NCBI RefSeq assembly: GCF_002002705.1
Contig: NZ_MUNS01000020.1
Location: 1-64,000 of the forward strand
Source of the DNA: Polaromonas sp. C04
GTDB taxonomy: Bacteria; Pseudomonadota; Gammaproteobacteria; Burkholderiales; Burkholderiaceae_C
Length of the DNA stretch: 64,000 nucleotides
Direction of reading: 5' to 3'
Shown: in pieces, positions 8,680 to 18,737 of the stretch
How positions within the stretch are numbered: the stretch's first letter is position 1
Layout: every line of letters starts with the position of its first letter
Translations under genes and position numbers: made by a program
The notes under the pieces: generated by a model
Database searches by the model: none
Seen by the model: the letters and a program-made list of their open reading frames with translations, nothing else
Told to the model about the DNA's origin: nothing

Positions 8680-8958
8680 ATGGGACCTCTGGACCTGCTC
8701 ATTCAACTGCTCAATTTCGTCGCGCCGGCGCTGTTCGTGGCCATTGTCACGGCGCTGGCCTCCCGGTTATTTGAAAGAAAAGGCCCTGCAGTCCATACGT
8801 GGTGGGCGCAGGTAGCTATCAATTCTGTAGTCGGCGTGGCCGCCTTGCTGCTCGGGCTGTGGTACTTCGGGCACGACGGCAAGATGGCGACCTACGCGGC
8901 GCTGGTGCTTGGCTGCGCCACCAGCCAGTGGCTCATGGTGCGGGGCTGGCGGCGCTGA
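8680..8958 (+). CDS. Small inner-membrane protein containing a repeat-derived segment
   Basis: The 92-residue hydrophobic protein has three predicted membrane segments, about 8-27, 45-62 and 68-85. It begins [21 protein letters not shown] do not recognise a named family. Its residues 33-51 (around KGPAVHTWW and VAINSVVG) are encoded by a reverse-oriented copy of the 56-bp repeat, so the second membrane segment is partly repeat-derived. It diverges from hemA and converges on ugpQ with a 10-bp gap. A close homologue lacking the insert would show the ancestral length. Confidence 0.65.
   Translation: MGPLDLLIQLLNFVAPALFVAIVTALASRLFERKGPAVHTWWAQVAINSVVGVAALLLGLWYFGHDGKMATYAALVLGCATSQWLMVRGWRR
8777..8832 (-). 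repeat. 56-bp repeat, reverse copy inside a coding region (copy 3)
   Basis: Reading the plus strand it aligns gap-free to the reverse complement of copy 2. Matches include CCTG-C-AG-T-CC, TACGTGGT, GCG, AG, GCTAT and the closing TAG. It lies within the 92-residue membrane protein gene, read as GCT-ATC (Ala-Ile). Confidence 0.7.
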
Positions 8959-8968
8959 GCCGGCCGCG

Positions 8969-9751
8969 TCAAGCCCGCGGGGCGAACAAATCCACGCGGT
9001 CGGTGATGATGCCGTCGGTGCCGAGGTCCAGCAGGCGCTGGGCGGCCCACTCGTCGTTCACGGTGTAGCTCAAGGCACGCAGCCCGGCGTTGTGGGCCTG
9101 CGCGACGCTGGCACGGTCCCACAGCGCGTGGTTGCACACAATGGCCACGCAGCCCAGGTCGATGGCGGCCTCCAACCAGCCCTGCCAGAGCGTGTCCAGC
9201 AGCAGGCCGCGCGGCAAGCAGGGTTCGGCCGCCTGCGCGCCCTGCAGCGCCTCAATGCTGAACGAGCTGAGCAGGGGCGGCGCGGCCGCGTCGCGCCAGA
9301 GCCGTGCGGCATGGTGGGCGACCACTCCGCCGGTGTGGCGCTCCACGCCGGGCGTGGGCTTGATCTCGACATTCAAAAAATGGCCGTTGTGCAGGCAATA
9401 GCGGGCGATGTTCTCGAAACTGGGCAGCGGCTCGCCCGCAAAGGCGCGCGAATGCCAGCTGCCCGCGTCCAGTTGCGCGAGCTCGCCCCAGGGGTGCTCG
9501 CCGCCGACGTCGCTGGCCGCGGCATCCAGCCGCTGGCGGCTGTTGGTAGTGCGCGCGAGCAGGGTGTCGTGCATCAGAAATGGCACGCCGTCGCTGGACA
9601 GCTTCACATCGCACTCGAACATGCGGTAGCCGTGACTGGCCCCGAGCCGGAACGCGGCCAGTGTGTTCTCCGGTGCCAGCTTGCCCGCGCCGCGGTGCGC
9701 GATCCAGCGCGGGTAAGGCCAAAGCTCGAAGCTGACGGTTTGCAGCGACAT
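8969..9751 (-). CDS. ugpQ: Glycerophosphodiester phosphodiesterase
   Basis: This cytoplasmic enzyme hydrolyses glycerophosphodiesters to glycerol-3-phosphate and an alcohol. The 260-residue TIM-barrel protein shows the GDPD signature: IAHRGAGKLAPENTLAAF near residue 17, E-x-D-V-K-L-S-S-D-G, and the HD pair in LMHDTLLARTT. Later come FLNVEIKP and a terminal DGIITDRVD. No signal peptide is visible. It is the last gene of the ugp cluster, 17 bp after ugpC, which fits processing of imported glycerophosphodiesters. Confidence 0.93.
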   Translation of the reverse strand: MSLQTVSFELWPYPRWIAHRGAGKLAPENTLAAFRLGASHGYRMFECDVKLSSDGVPFLMHDTLLARTTNSRQRLDAAASDVGGEHPWGELAQLDAGSWHSRAFAGEPLPSFENIARYCLHNGHFLNVEIKPTPGVERHTGGVVAHHAARLWRDAAAPPLLSSFSIEALQGAQAAEPCLPRGLLLDTLWQGWLEAAIDLGCVAIVCNHALWDRASVAQAHNAGLRALSYTVNDEWAAQRLLDLGTDGIITDRVDLFAPRA

Positions 9752-9768
9752 GGTGCGGATCGCGTCGA

Positions 9769-10785
9769 CTACAGCCGCTGCCCGCTGGCGGCGTCGAACC
9801 AGTGCAGGCGATCAAAGCGCGGCGTCACGTGAATGGTCGCGCCGATGGCCGGTGCCACCTGGCCCTCGTCGGTGCGCACGATCAGCGGCTCGCCGCCCAT
9901 GCGGCAATACACCAGCCGCTCCGCGCCCAGCATTTCCAGCGTTTCGACCTGCAGCGCCCAGCCCGTGGGCGTGATCTGCAGGTGCTCGGGGCGAATGCCC
10001 ATGAGGGCGCCGGCAGGGCCTTTCAACTCGGCATTCGGCCCGTTCTTGAGCAGGTTCATCGGCGGCGAGCCCATGAAGCTGGCGACGAATGTGGTGGCCG
10101 GGCGCGTGTAGACCTCTTCGGGCGTGCCGAACTGTTCCATGCGGCCCGCGTTCATCACGATCATGCGCTGCGCCAGCGTCATCGCCTCGATCTGGTCGTG
10201 CGTGACGAAGAGCGAGGTGATGCCCAGCTCACGGTGCAGCTTCTGGATTTCGAGCCGGGTCTGCACGCGCAGCTTGGCGTCCAGGTTCGACAGCGGCTCG
10301 TCGAACAAAAAGACCTGCGGCTGGCGCACGATGGCGCGGCCCATCGCGACGCGCTGGCGCTGCCCGCCGGACAGCGCGCGGGGCTTGCGGTCCAGCAGAT
10401 GGGCCAGCTCCAGAATTCCGGCGGCCTTGTCGACCCGGGCCCTGATTTCGGCAGCCGGCACCCTGGCGATCTTCAGGCCGTAGGCCATGTTGTCGAACAC
10501 GCTCATGTGGGGGTACAGGGCGTAGTTCTGGAACACCATGGCGATGTCGCGCTCCGCCGGTTCCAGGTCATTCACGACCCGCGCGCCAATGGCGATTTCG
10601 CCGCCGCTGATCTCTTCCAGCCCGGCCACCATACGTAAGAGCGTGGACTTGCCGCAACCGGACGGGCCGACGATGACCACGAATTCGTGGTCGGCAATTT
10701 CCGCGCTGACGCCGTGCAGCACCTGCACCGCCGTCTTGCCGGTGCCGTAGTGTTTGGTGATGTTCCTGAGTGAAATGGAGGCCAT
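9769..10785 (-). CDS. ugpC: sn-glycerol-3-phosphate ABC transporter, ATP-binding subunit
   Basis: The 338-residue ATPase of the MalK/UgpC family powers uptake of glycerol-3-phosphate and glycerophosphodiesters. Visible motifs are Walker [10 protein letters not shown] (about 40-48), the Q-loop [10 protein letters not shown], signature [14 protein letters not shown], Walker [13 protein letters not shown] and the switch FVTHDQ. A C-terminal TOBE-like region follows (about 240-338). Nine bp separate it from ugpE. A general sugar-type ATPase would look similar; the ugp assignment rests on ugpQ and the ugpB-like binding protein in the same run. Confidence 0.9.
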   Translation of the reverse strand: MASISLRNITKHYGTGKTAVQVLHGVSAEIADHEFVVIVGPSGCGKSTLLRMVAGLEEISGGEIAIGARVVNDLEPAERDIAMVFQNYALYPHMSVFDNMAYGLKIARVPAAEIRARVDKAAGILELAHLLDRKPRALSGGQRQRVAMGRAIVRQPQVFLFDEPLSNLDAKLRVQTRLEIQKLHRELGITSLFVTHDQIEAMTLAQRMIVMNAGRMEQFGTPEEVYTRPATTFVASFMGSPPMNLLKNGPNAELKGPAGALMGIRPEHLQITPTGWALQVETLEMLGAERLVYCRMGGEPLIVRTDEGQVAPAIGATIHVTPRFDRLHWFDAASGQRL

Positions 10786-10794
10786 TTTTGATCT

Positions 10795-11646
10795 TTATTT
10801 TTCCGTATCAACCAGGCCCTTGACGAACCACTTCTGCATCAGGATGACCACGATGGCCGGCGGCACCATGGCCAGGATGGCGGTGGCCATCACCACGTTC
10901 CACTGGTTTGCCGAGTCGCCGCCCGCGATCATGCGTTTGATGCCGATCACCACCGGGTACATGTCCTCGCTGGTGGTGGCCAGCAGCGGCCACAGGTACT
11001 GGTTCCAGCCGTAGATGAACTGGATCACGAACAACGCCGCGATCGAGGTCTTGGACAGCGGCAGCAGGATGTCCTTGAAGAAACGCATTGGCCCGGCGCC
11101 ATCCATGCGCGCCGCTTCCACCAGCTCATCGGGCACGGTCAGGAAGAACTGGCGGAACAGGAAGGTGGCGGTGGCCGAGGCGATCAGGGGAATGGTCAGG
11201 CCCGCATAGGTGTTGAGCATGCCCAGATCGGACACCACCTTGTAGGTCGGCATGATGCGCACCTCGACCGGCAGCATCAGCGTGACGAAGATGGCCCAGA
11301 AGAAGAAATTCTTGAACGGGAAGCGGAAGTAGACGATGGCGAACGCCGACAAGAGCGAGATGGCGATCTTGCCAAAGGTGATCACCAGCGCCGTGACCAG
11401 ACTCACCCACATCATGCGCGCCACCGGCGCGGTCGAGCCGGCGCCGTCGCCGCCGCCCAGCAGGGCGGTTTTGTAGGTTTCCCACAGATGGCCGCCCGGC
11501 AGCAGCGGCATCGGCGCCTGGATGATTTCCTGTGCGGTGTGCGAGGAGGCGACGAACGCCAGGTACAGCGGAAATGCGACGACCAGCAGGCCCAGCACCA
11601 TCACCACGTGGGCCAGGACCGTCAGCCACGGGCTGCGTTCAACCAT
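10795..11646 (-). CDS. ugpE: sn-glycerol-3-phosphate ABC transporter, permease
   Basis: Inner-membrane permease of 283 residues with about six membrane segments. It has the cytoplasmic EAA loop [21 protein letters not shown] (written here in the form E-A-A-x3-G), which docks on UgpC. It pairs with UgpA to form the channel. The C-terminus ends [11 protein letters not shown]. Spacing to ugpA is 15 bp, so the two are surely cotranscribed. Confidence 0.9.
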   Translation of the reverse strand: MVERSPWLTVLAHVVMVLGLLVVAFPLYLAFVASSHTAQEIIQAPMPLLPGGHLWETYKTALLGGGDGAGSTAPVARMMWVSLVTALVITFGKIAISLLSAFAIVYFRFPFKNFFFWAIFVTLMLPVEVRIMPTYKVVSDLGMLNTYAGLTIPLIASATATFLFRQFFLTVPDELVEAARMDGAGPMRFFKDILLPLSKTSIAALFVIQFIYGWNQYLWPLLATTSEDMYPVVIGIKRMIAGGDSANQWNVVMATAILAMVPPAIVVILMQKWFVKGLVDTEK

Positions 11647-11661
11647 GATGCAGGGCTTTCA

Positions 11662-12543
11662 TCAATATTGGACCTTTTTCTCGACATAGCGGAACTGCAC
11701 CACGGTCAGCGCAATCACGATGGCCATGAGCACCACCGACTGGGCCGCGGAGCCGCCCAGATCGCCATTCTTGAAGCCGTCGTTATAGACCTTGTAGACC
11801 AGGATCATGGTGTCCTGGCCCGGACCGCCGCGCGTGGTGGCGTCGATGATCGCAAAGGTGTCGAAGAAGGCGTAGACCATGTTGATCACCAGCAGGAAGA
11901 AAGTGGTCGGCGACAGCAGCGGAAACTGGATGCTCCAGAAGCGCCGCCAGGGTCCTGCGCCGTCGATGGCTGCCGCTTCGATCAGGGACTTGGGAATCGA
12001 CTGCAGTCCCGCCATGAAGAACAGGAAATTGTAGGAAATCTGCTTCCACACCGCGGCCATCACGATCAGGGCGACCGCATCGCCCGTATTGAGCAGGGAG
12101 TTCCAGTCCACGCCAAGGCTGCGCAACGCATACGCCACGACGCCCAGCGTGGGCGAGAACATGAACAGCCACAGGACGCCCGCCACGGCCGGCGCGACCG
12201 CATACGGCACGATCAGGAAAGTCTTGTAAAACAGCGCACCCCGGATGATGCGGTCCGCAAAAACAGCCAGCATGAGCGACAGGCCAATGCCCAAGGCCGC
12301 CACCAGCAACGAGAAGAGCGCGGTGATCTTGAAGGAGTTCAGATACGCCGAGTCGGTGAACAGGTCTCTGAAATTGTCGAAACCCACCCACTGGGTAGAC
12401 AGGCCAAAGGCATCCTGCAGCTGGAACGATTGCAGCATGGCCTGCCCGGCCGGCCAGAAGAAGAAGACCGCGATGACGGTCACCTGAGGCGCGAGCAGCA
12501 TCCACGGTAGCCACCGGGAGCGGAAGAGGACACGTTTTTCCAT
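11662..12543 (-). CDS. ugpA: sn-glycerol-3-phosphate ABC transporter, permease
   Basis: Partner permease of UgpE, 293 residues, about six membrane segments. The N-terminus is [20 protein letters not shown], and the EAA loop reads [18 protein letters not shown]. It ends RYVEKKVQY. It lies downstream of ugpB across an 83-bp gap that contains a strong hairpin, a usual arrangement where the binding protein must be made in excess of the permeases. Confidence 0.9.
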   Translation of the reverse strand: MEKRVLFRSRWLPWMLLAPQVTVIAVFFFWPAGQAMLQSFQLQDAFGLSTQWVGFDNFRDLFTDSAYLNSFKITALFSLLVAALGIGLSLMLAVFADRIIRGALFYKTFLIVPYAVAPAVAGVLWLFMFSPTLGVVAYALRSLGVDWNSLLNTGDAVALIVMAAVWKQISYNFLFFMAGLQSIPKSLIEAAAIDGAGPWRRFWSIQFPLLSPTTFFLLVINMVYAFFDTFAIIDATTRGGPGQDTMILVYKVYNDGFKNGDLGGSAAQSVVLMAIVIALTVVQFRYVEKKVQY

Positions 12544-12557
12544 GGATCAAACTATGA

Positions 12558-12584
12558 GGCCCTCCCCGCGTTGCGGGAAGGGCC
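12558..12584 (-). promoter_or_regulatory. Hairpin between ugpB and ugpA
   Basis: Twelve-base arms GGCCCTCCCCGC and GCGGGAAGGGCC (one imperfect pair) flank a 3-nt GTT loop. No T run follows on the minus strand, so it is more likely an RNA 3'-end stabiliser or partial attenuator after ugpB than a full terminator. Confidence 0.55.
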
Positions 12585-12626
12585 GGAGCCAATCGCCGTC
12601 ATGACGGCGCCGACGAAAGCAATCCT

Positions 12627-13937
12627 TCAGGACTTGTTGGCCTTCTGGAACCGTTCCAGTTGCTCGTTGCCGCGTGTGACGGCAGCGTCCAGCGCCTCTT
12701 TCGGCGTTTTCTTGCCGGTCCAGATCTGCTCGGTTTCTTCGTCGATGATGGTGCGGATCTGGTTGAAGTTGCCCAGCCGGATGCCGCGCGACTTGTCCGT
12801 GGTCTTGCGGATCATCTGCGTCACCGCCACATCGGTACCGGGGTGCTCCTTGTAGAAGCCGGACTTGTCGGTGAGTTCATAGGCGGCCGTGGTGATCGGC
12901 AGGTAGCCGGTGCGCTTGTGGCTGGCCGACTGCACGTCGGGCCGCGACAGGTACTTGAAGAACGCCGCCACGCCCTTGTAGGTTTCCGCTTTCTTGCCCG
13001 CCATCACCCACAGGCTGGCACCGCCGATGATGGTGTTTTGCGGAGCGCCGGCCACATCCGGGTAATACGGCAGGGCCGAGATGCCGTAGGCAAACTTGGC
13101 TTCCTTGCTGACGCGCGAATACAGGCCGGAGGAGCCCGTCATCATCGCGCATTCACCCGAGGGGAACGAGACATCGGCCGCGTTGTCGCGGCCCTTGTAG
13201 ACGAACAGGCCCTGCTTGGCCATATTGGACAGATCGTCGAAATGGCGTACGTGCAGTGGCGAGTTGAAGACCAGCCGGGCTGCCGGGCCGCCGAAGCCAT
13301 TGTTCAGCGTTGCAAACAGCACGTTGTGCCAGGTCGAGAAGCTCTCCAGTTGGGTCCAGCTCATCCAGCTCGTCGTGAACGGGCACTTGTGGCCGGCTGC
13401 CTTGAGCTTGGCGGCGTCCAGAATCACTTCGGGCCAGGTGGCGGGCGCCTTGTTGGGGTCGATGCCCGCAGCCTTGAACGCATCCTTGTTGTAATAAAAA
13501 ACCGTGGTCGAACTGTTGAATGGCAGGCTCAGCATCTGGCCGTTGGGCGCCGTGTAGTAGCCCGCCACCGCCGGAATGTAGGCCTTGCTGTCGAACTTGG
13601 CGCCGCCCATGGTCATGACTTCGCCGACCGGCTTGATCGCGCCCTTGGCCGCCATCATGGTGGCGGTGCCGACTTCATACACCTGCAGGATGTCGGGCGC
13701 GTTGCCGGCCCGAAATGCCGCCATGCCGGCGGTCAGCGTTTCGCCATAGGTGCCCTTGTAGGTGGGAACGACCTTGTATTCTTTCTGGCTTGCGTTGAAG
13801 TCCTTGGCGAGGTCGCCGACCCAATCGCCCAGCGGTCCGCTCATGGCGTGCCACCACTGGATTTCGGTTTGCGCCTGCGCCGACAAGGGCAGGACCAAGG
13901 CCGCAGCAAGCGCTGCCGCAGTAAATTGCAGTTTCAT
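12627..13937 (-). CDS. ugpB: sn-glycerol-3-phosphate ABC transporter, periplasmic binding protein
   Basis: Family 1 solute-binding protein of 436 residues that captures glycerol-3-phosphate or glycerophosphodiesters in the periplasm. A Sec signal peptide is clear: MKLQFTAAALAAALVLPLSA followed by QAQ and cleavage before TEIQWWHAM. The segment IQWWHAMSGPLGDWV is typical of UgpB. The start at 13937 is preferred over one 96 bp upstream because it gives a clean signal peptide and has AGGAG 8 bp before it. It is the first gene of ugpBAEC-ugpQ and faces the dehydrogenase gene across 188 bp. In enterobacteria ugp genes answer to phosphate starvation; no convincing Pho box is seen here. Confidence 0.92.
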   Translation of the reverse strand: MKLQFTAAALAAALVLPLSAQAQTEIQWWHAMSGPLGDWVGDLAKDFNASQKEYKVVPTYKGTYGETLTAGMAAFRAGNAPDILQVYEVGTATMMAAKGAIKPVGEVMTMGGAKFDSKAYIPAVAGYYTAPNGQMLSLPFNSSTTVFYYNKDAFKAAGIDPNKAPATWPEVILDAAKLKAAGHKCPFTTSWMSWTQLESFSTWHNVLFATLNNGFGGPAARLVFNSPLHVRHFDDLSNMAKQGLFVYKGRDNAADVSFPSGECAMMTGSSGLYSRVSKEAKFAYGISALPYYPDVAGAPQNTIIGGASLWVMAGKKAETYKGVAAFFKYLSRPDVQSASHKRTGYLPITTAAYELTDKSGFYKEHPGTDVAVTQMIRKTTDKSRGIRLGNFNQIRTIIDEETEQIWTGKKTPKEALDAAVTRGNEQLERFQKANKS

Positions 13938-14125
13938 CGTGAAGACTCCTGTATCGATGCCTGAGGCTATCAAGGAAATGTGACACATTGATTTAACACG
14001 ACAGCACCGGCACGCCGCAACCCGGGTTTCCATGGGGTTCCCCCATGGCAGGCGCGTGAATGCTGCGCTGCGGTAACATTCGATCCCAGCACGGCAGTCC
14101 GTTCTGGCTGCAATTCCAGGACCTC

Positions 14126-17100
14126 ATGAACGCTCCCACAACGCTCAACCACCTCATGGCCGCGGCCGATGAGGCGCCCCGCCTGCGCGAAATCCCCTAC
14201 AACTACACCTCGTTTTCCGACCGCGAGATCGTGATCCGGCTGTTGGGCGCAAGGGCCTGGGAGGTGCTTAATTCCCTGCGCCAGGAGCGGCGCACCGGGC
14301 GTTCGGCGCGCATGCTGTACGAGGTGCTGGGCGACATCTGGGTGGTGCAGCGCAATCCGTATCTGCAGGACGATTTGCTGGACAACCCGAAGCGCCGCAA
14401 GCTGCTGGTGGAGGCCCTGGAGCACCGCCTGGCCGAGGTCGGAAAACGCCGCACACCCGCGATGGATGCCGGGCGGGACGTCATCGTTGGAGAGCTTCTT
14501 GAGGCTGCAGCCCAGGCGGTACGGGCATTCGATGCTACATTTTTGGAAGTGGCCCGCCTGCGCCGGCAGGCCCGGCGCGTGCTGCAGAAGTGCACCGCGA
14601 GGGACAACATCAAGTTCGACGGCCTCTCGCGCGTCTCGCACGTGACCGATGCCACCGACTGGCGCGTGGAGTACCCGTTTGTGGTGCTGACCCCGGATAC
14701 CGAGGCCGAGATGGCGGCCCTGGTCAAGGGCTGCATCGAACTGGGCCTGACCATCATTGCGCGCGGCGGCGGCACCGGCTACACGGGCGGCGCCATTCCC
14801 TTGAGCTGGAGGAGCGCGGTCATCAACACCGAAAAGCTGGAGGCCATGACCGAGGTCGAGATGGTTTCGTTGCCCGGGCTGGACCAGCCGGTGGCCACCG
14901 TGTGGACCGAGGCGGGCGTGGTGACGCAGCGCGTGGCGGACGCCGCCGAGCGCGCAGGCTTCGTGTTTGCCGTCGATCCGACCTCGGCCGAGGCCTCGTG
15001 CATCGGCGGCAACATCGCCATGAACGCGGGCGGCAAAAAGGCCGTGCTGTGGGGCACCGCGCTGGACAACCTGGCCTCGTGGCGCATGGTGACGCCGCAG
15101 GCGCAGTGGCTGGAAGTCACGCGGCTGAACCACAACCTGGGCAAGATCCACGATGCCGAGCTGGCCAGCTTCGAGCTGCGCTACTTCGAGGCCGACGGCA
15201 AGACGCCGGTGCGCACCGAGCGGCTGGACATTCCCGGCAAGACCTTCCGCAAGGAAGGGCTGGGCAAGGACGTGACCGACAAGTTCCTCTCGGGCCTGCC
15301 CGGCATCCAGAAAGAGGGCTGCGACGGCCTGATCACCAGCGCGCGCTGGATCGTGCACCGCATGCCGGTGCACACCCGCACCGTGTGCCTGGAGTTCTTT
15401 GGTAACGCGAAGGACGCGGTGCCCAGCATCGTCGAGATCAAGGACTTCATGTTCTCCCTGCAAAAGCGCACGGGTGAGAATGGCGAAGGACCGGCTCCCT
15501 CCCCGGTCCTGCTGGCGGGCCTGGAACATCTGGATGACCGCTACCTGAAGGCCGTGGGCTACGCCACCAAGTCGAAGAAACATGGCGGCCTGCCCAAGAT
15601 GGTGCTGTTCGGCGACATCGCGGGCGACGACGCCGACGCCGTGGCGCGCGCCACCTCCGAGGTGGTGCGCATTGCCAACTCGCGCAGCGGCGAGGGCTTC
15701 ATCGCCATCAGCCCGGAGGCGCGCAAGAAGTTCTGGCTGGATCGCAAGCGCACGGCGGCCATCAGCCGGCACACCAACGCCTTCAAGATCAACGAGGACG
15801 TGGTGATTCCGCTGCCGCGCATGGCCGAATACACCGACGGTATCGAGCGCATCAACATCGAGCTGAGCCTCGCCAACAAGCTCCGGCTGTGCGACGAGCT
15901 GGAGGCTTTCTTTACGCGCGGCAACCTGCCGCTGGGCAAGAAGGACGAGTCGGGCGAGGTGCCGTCGGCCGAACTGCTGGAAGACCGCGTGGCGCAGGCG
16001 CTGGCGTTGATCCACGAGGTGCGCGCGCTGTGGAGCGGCTGGCTGAAGGGCGTGGCCGAGCTGTTTCCCGGGCTGCAGGACCATTCGCTGCGCGCCAGCT
16101 GGAAGACGCAGATTCGCGCTCCGCTACAGGCGATTTTTTCGGGCGACGCGTTCAAGCCGATTCTGGAAGAGTGCAACGCGGTTCACCAGCGCGTGCTCAA
16201 GGGCCGGGTCTGGGCCGCGCTGCACATGCATGCGGGCGACGGCAATGTACACACCAACATCCCGGTCAACAGCGACGACTACGACATGCTGCAAACCGCG
16301 CACGAGGCGGTCAAGCGCATCATGGCGCTGGCACGCTCGCTCGACGGCGTGATCTCGGGCGAGCACGGCATCGGCATCACCAAGCTCGAGTTCCTGAGCG
16401 ATGAAGAGCTCCAGCCGTTCACCGACTACAAGCGCCGGGTCGATCCCGAGGGGCGCTTCAACAAGGGCAAGCTGCTGCGCACCCCCTCACCCCGACCCTC
16501 TCCCGCTGGCGGGAGAGGGGGCCAGCCACTCCCTCTCCCGCCAGCGGGAGAGGGCAGGGGTGAGGGCGAGATCCAGGCCGATTTGACCAACGCCTACACG
16601 CCCAGCTTCGGCCTCATGGGGCACGAGTCGCTGATCATGCAGCAGTCCGACATCGGCGCGATTGCCGATTCGGTGAAGGACTGCCTGCGCTGCGGCAAGT
16701 GCAAGCCCGTGTGCGCCACCCACGTGCCGCGTGCCAACCTGTTGTACAGCCCGCGCAACAAGATCCTGGCGACCTCGCTGCTGGTCGAGGCCTTCCTGTA
16801 CGAGGAGCAGACCCGGCGCGGCGTCTCGATCCGGCACTGGGAGGAGTTCGAGGACGTGGCCGACCACTGCACCGTGTGCCACAAGTGCCTGTCCCCGTGC
16901 CCGGTCGACATCGACTTCGGCGACGTGTCGATGAACATGCGCAACCTGCTGCGCAAGATGGGGAAAAAGAGCTTTCGCCCCGGCAATGCGGCGGCCATGT
17001 TCTTTCTCAACGCCACCAATCCGCAGACCATCAAGCTGGTGCGCGGCGCCATGGTCGGCGTGGGCTTCAAGGCGCAGCGCCTGGCCAACCAGCTGCTGCA

Positions 17101-18097
17101 CCGGCTGGCCCGGGCGCAGACCGCCAAACCGCCGGCCACGCTGGGCACCGCGCCGGTGCGCGAGCAGGTGATCCACTTCATCAACAAGAAGATGCCGGGC
17201 GGCCTGCCCAAGAAGACGGCGCGCGCGCTGCTCGACATCGAGGACAAGGATTACGTGCCGATCATCCGCAACCCCACGGGCACCACGCCTGAGACGGAGG
17301 CGGTGTTCTACTTCCCGGGCTGCGGCTCCGAGCGGCTGTTCTCGCAGGTGGGGCTCGCGACCCAGGCCATGCTCTGGCACGCCGGCGTGCAGACCGTGCT
17401 GCCGCCCGGCTACCTGTGCTGCGGCTATCCGCAGCGTGGCGCGGGCCAGTACGACAAGGCCGAGAAAATCATCACCGACAACCGCGTGCTGTTCCACCGC
17501 GTGGCCAATACGCTCAACTACCTGGACATCAAGACCGTGGTGGTGAGCTGCGGCACCTGCTATGACCAGCTGCAGGGCTACGAGTTCGACAAGATCTTTC
17601 CGGGCAGCCGCATCATCGACATCCACGAGTACCTGCTGGAAAAAGGCATCACGCTGCCCGCGGGGCAGGGGGGCTACCTGTACCACGAGCCTTGCCACAA
17701 TCCCATGAAGCTCGGCGATCCGATGAAAACGGTCAAGGCGCTGGTCGGCGACAACGTGATCAAGAGCGAGCGCTGCTGCGGCGAATCCGGCACGCTGGGC
17801 GTGACCCGGCCCGACATTGCGACCCAGGTGCGGTTTCGCAAGGAAGAAGAAATCCGCAAGGGCGAAGCGCAACTGCGCGCCGCCGGCACCGTAGGCGCGC
17901 AAGGCAATGTGAAGATTCTCACCAGCTGCCCGAGCTGTCTGCAGGGCCTCAAGCGCTATGAAGACGACCTGCAGAACGGCCTGCTCGAGGCCGATTACAT
18001 CGTGATCGAGATGGCGAACCAGATCCTGGGCGAACAGTGGCTGCCCGAGTACGTGGCCGCCGCGAATGCGGGCGGGATCGAGCGCGTGTTGGTCTGA
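14126..18097 (+). CDS. Large FAD-linked oxidase / Fe-S dehydrogenase fusion (DUF3683-type)
   Basis: A 1,323-residue fusion. An N-terminal DUF3683-like region precedes an FAD-binding domain (about 180-400, with [12 protein letters not shown]) and an FAD-oxidase C-terminal domain ending near 780, where [15 protein letters not shown] lies. A ferredoxin-type domain has two Cys sets (C853/856/859/863 and C915/918/921/925). Two cysteine-rich domains follow (C1066, C1098-C1099; C1190, C1217-C1218). This resembles D-lactate or glycolate dehydrogenases fused to a GlpC/GlcF-like partner, so it likely oxidises a 2-hydroxy acid and passes electrons toward quinones. Residues 787-814 come from an 83-bp palindromic repeat. 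The start at 14126 has AGGA upstream; the substrate is unknown. Confidence 0.85.
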   Translation: MNAPTTLNHLMAAADEAPRLREIPYNYTSFSDREIVIRLLGARAWEVLNSLRQERRTGRSARMLYEVLGDIWVVQRNPYLQDDLLDNPKRRKLLVEALEHRLAEVGKRRTPAMDAGRDVIVGELLEAAAQAVRAFDATFLEVARLRRQARRVLQKCTARDNIKFDGLSRVSHVTDATDWRVEYPFVVLTPDTEAEMAALVKGCIELGLTIIARGGGTGYTGGAIPLSWRSAVINTEKLEAMTEVEMVSLPGLDQPVATVWTEAGVVTQRVADAAERAGFVFAVDPTSAEASCIGGNIAMNAGGKKAVLWGTALDNLASWRMVTPQAQWLEVTRLNHNLGKIHDAELASFELRYFEADGKTPVRTERLDIPGKTFRKEGLGKDVTDKFLSGLPGIQKEGCDGLITSARWIVHRMPVHTRTVCLEFFGNAKDAVPSIVEIKDFMFSLQKRTGENGEGPAPSPVLLAGLEHLDDRYLKAVGYATKSKKHGGLPKMVLFGDIAGDDADAVARATSEVVRIANSRSGEGFIAISPEARKKFWLDRKRTAAISRHTNAFKINEDVVIPLPRMAEYTDGIERINIELSLANKLRLCDELEAFFTRGNLPLGKKDESGEVPSAELLEDRVAQALALIHEVRALWSGWLKGVAELFPGLQDHSLRASWKTQIRAPLQAIFSGDAFKPILEECNAVHQRVLKGRVWAALHMHAGDGNVHTNIPVNSDDYDMLQTAHEAVKRIMALARSLDGVISGEHGIGITKLEFLSDEELQPFTDYKRRVDPEGRFNKGKLLRTPSPRPSPAGGRGGQPLPLPPAGEGRGEGEIQADLTNAYTPSFGLMGHESLIMQQSDIGAIADSVKDCLRCGKCKPVCATHVPRANLLYSPRNKILATSLLVEAFLYEEQTRRGVSIRHWEEFEDVADHCTVCHKCLSPCPVDIDFGDVSMNMRNLLRKMGKKSFRPGNAAAMFFLNATNPQTIKLVRGAMVGVGFKAQRLANQLLHRLARAQTAKPPATLGTAPVREQVIHFINKKMPGGLPKKTARALLDIEDKDYVPIIRNPTGTTPETEAVFYFPGCGSERLFSQVGLATQAMLWHAGVQTVLPPGYLCCGYPQRGAGQYDKAEKIITDNRVLFHRVANTLNYLDIKTVVVSCGTCYDQLQGYEFDKIFPGSRIIDIHEYLLEKGITLPAGQGGYLYHEPCHNPMKLGDPMKTVKALVGDNVIKSERCCGESGTLGVTRPDIATQVRFRKEEEIRKGEAQLRAAGTVGAQGNVKILTSCPSCLQGLKRYEDDLQNGLLEADYIVIEMANQILGEQWLPEYVAAANAGGIERVLV
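14496..14551 (-). repeat. Possible decayed 56-bp repeat inside a coding region (copy 4)
   Basis: Relative to the reverse complement of copy 2 it keeps CTG-AGCCC, CG, GC, GCTA and a closing AG, without gaps, and shows GCT-ACA in the same frame as other coding copies. The match is weak and may be chance. Confidence 0.3.
16484..16566. repeat. 83-bp nested palindromic repeat inside the FAD/Fe-S dehydrogenase gene
   Basis: Outer arms CCCTCACCCC (16484-16493) and GGGGTGAGGG (16557-16566) enclose two near-identical hairpins. Each hairpin is CCCTCTCCCGC-NN-GCGGGAGAGGG, at 16496-16519 and 16531-16554. The whole element is read in frame as a Pro/Gly/Arg-rich linker between the FAD-oxidase and ferredoxin domains. 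It is a type of repeat common between genes in proteobacteria. Confidence 0.9.
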
Positions 18098-18167
18098 TAC
18101 CTTGCGGGACAGACCAGGAATTACGCAGCAATTTTGCTCTGCCACCAACACTTGAGAGGAGCCTTCC

Positions 18168-18581
18168 ATGGCCGGTTTGAAATCCGGGGCGCCGACGCCC
18201 CAAGACATCACGGTACACAGCCAGTCGCGCGTGCTTGAAATCACGTTTTCGGACGGCGTCACCTTTCGCATTCCGTTCGAGCTGATGCGCGTGTATTCGC
18301 CCTCTGCCGAGGTGCAGGGCCATGGCCACGGCCAGGAAGTGCTGCAGACCGGCAAGCGCGAGGTGGACCTGGTGGCGCTGGAGCCGATTGGCAACTACGC
18401 GGTGCAACCGAGCTTTTCCGACGGCCACAACACCGGTATTTTCTCGTGGGACTACCTGTACTTTCTGGGCTCCCAGCAGGACAAGCTGTGGGGCGACTAC
18501 ACGGAGCGCCTGCGCGCCGCCGGTGTCGATCGCGACGCGCCCATGCCGGGCAAGGGCGGGCACGCCCGCGGCAGCCATTGA
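18168..18581 (+). CDS. DUF971 family protein
   Basis: The 137-residue protein has the DUF971 (gamma-butyrobetaine hydroxylase N-terminal-like) fold. The strand pair LEITFSDGVTFRIPFELMRVYSPSAEV (shown in part) is followed by QTGKREV, GNYAVQPSFSDGHNTGIFSWDYL and a DKLWGDYTERL helix. Function is unknown; in related proteins the domain binds zinc or supports Fe-S/ubiquinone work. A GAGAGGAG ribosome site lies 7 bp before ATG. The ubiE gene follows after 156 bp that contain a 56-bp repeat. Confidence 0.88.
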   Translation: MAGLKSGAPTPQDITVHSQSRVLEITFSDGVTFRIPFELMRVYSPSAEVQGHGHGQEVLQTGKREVDLVALEPIGNYAVQPSFSDGHNTGIFSWDYLYFLGSQQDKLWGDYTERLRAAGVDRDAPMPGKGGHARGSH

Positions 18582-18591
18582 GGCTCCCGTC

Positions 18592-18647
18592 TGCTATTAA
18601 TAATATAGCATCCTGCGTAGATCCATCAAGGGCGTAGCCCCGATTTT
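18592..18647 (+). repeat. 56-bp palindrome-bearing repeat, full copy (copy 5)
   Basis: TGCTAT-N8-TAGC core, CGTA at element positions 25-28, AAGGGC at 37-42 and GATTTT at the end. It lies between the DUF971 gene and ubiE, and its orientation relative to transcription is opposite to the coding copies. Confidence 0.8.
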
Positions 18648-18737
18648 TCTCATCATTTCGACTAATTCCCGACAAATCTCCGACACAATGCGGGGGTGTC
18701 ACCGCGCTGGCGCCATTTCCGCTCTAGCATCGCCCTT

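Noticed and set aside
13938-14125. A Pho box in front of ugpB
   Set aside because: On the minus strand CTGTCGT and GTGTCAC occur, but their spacing (18 rather than 11 bp) does not form the direct-repeat arrangement of a Pho box.
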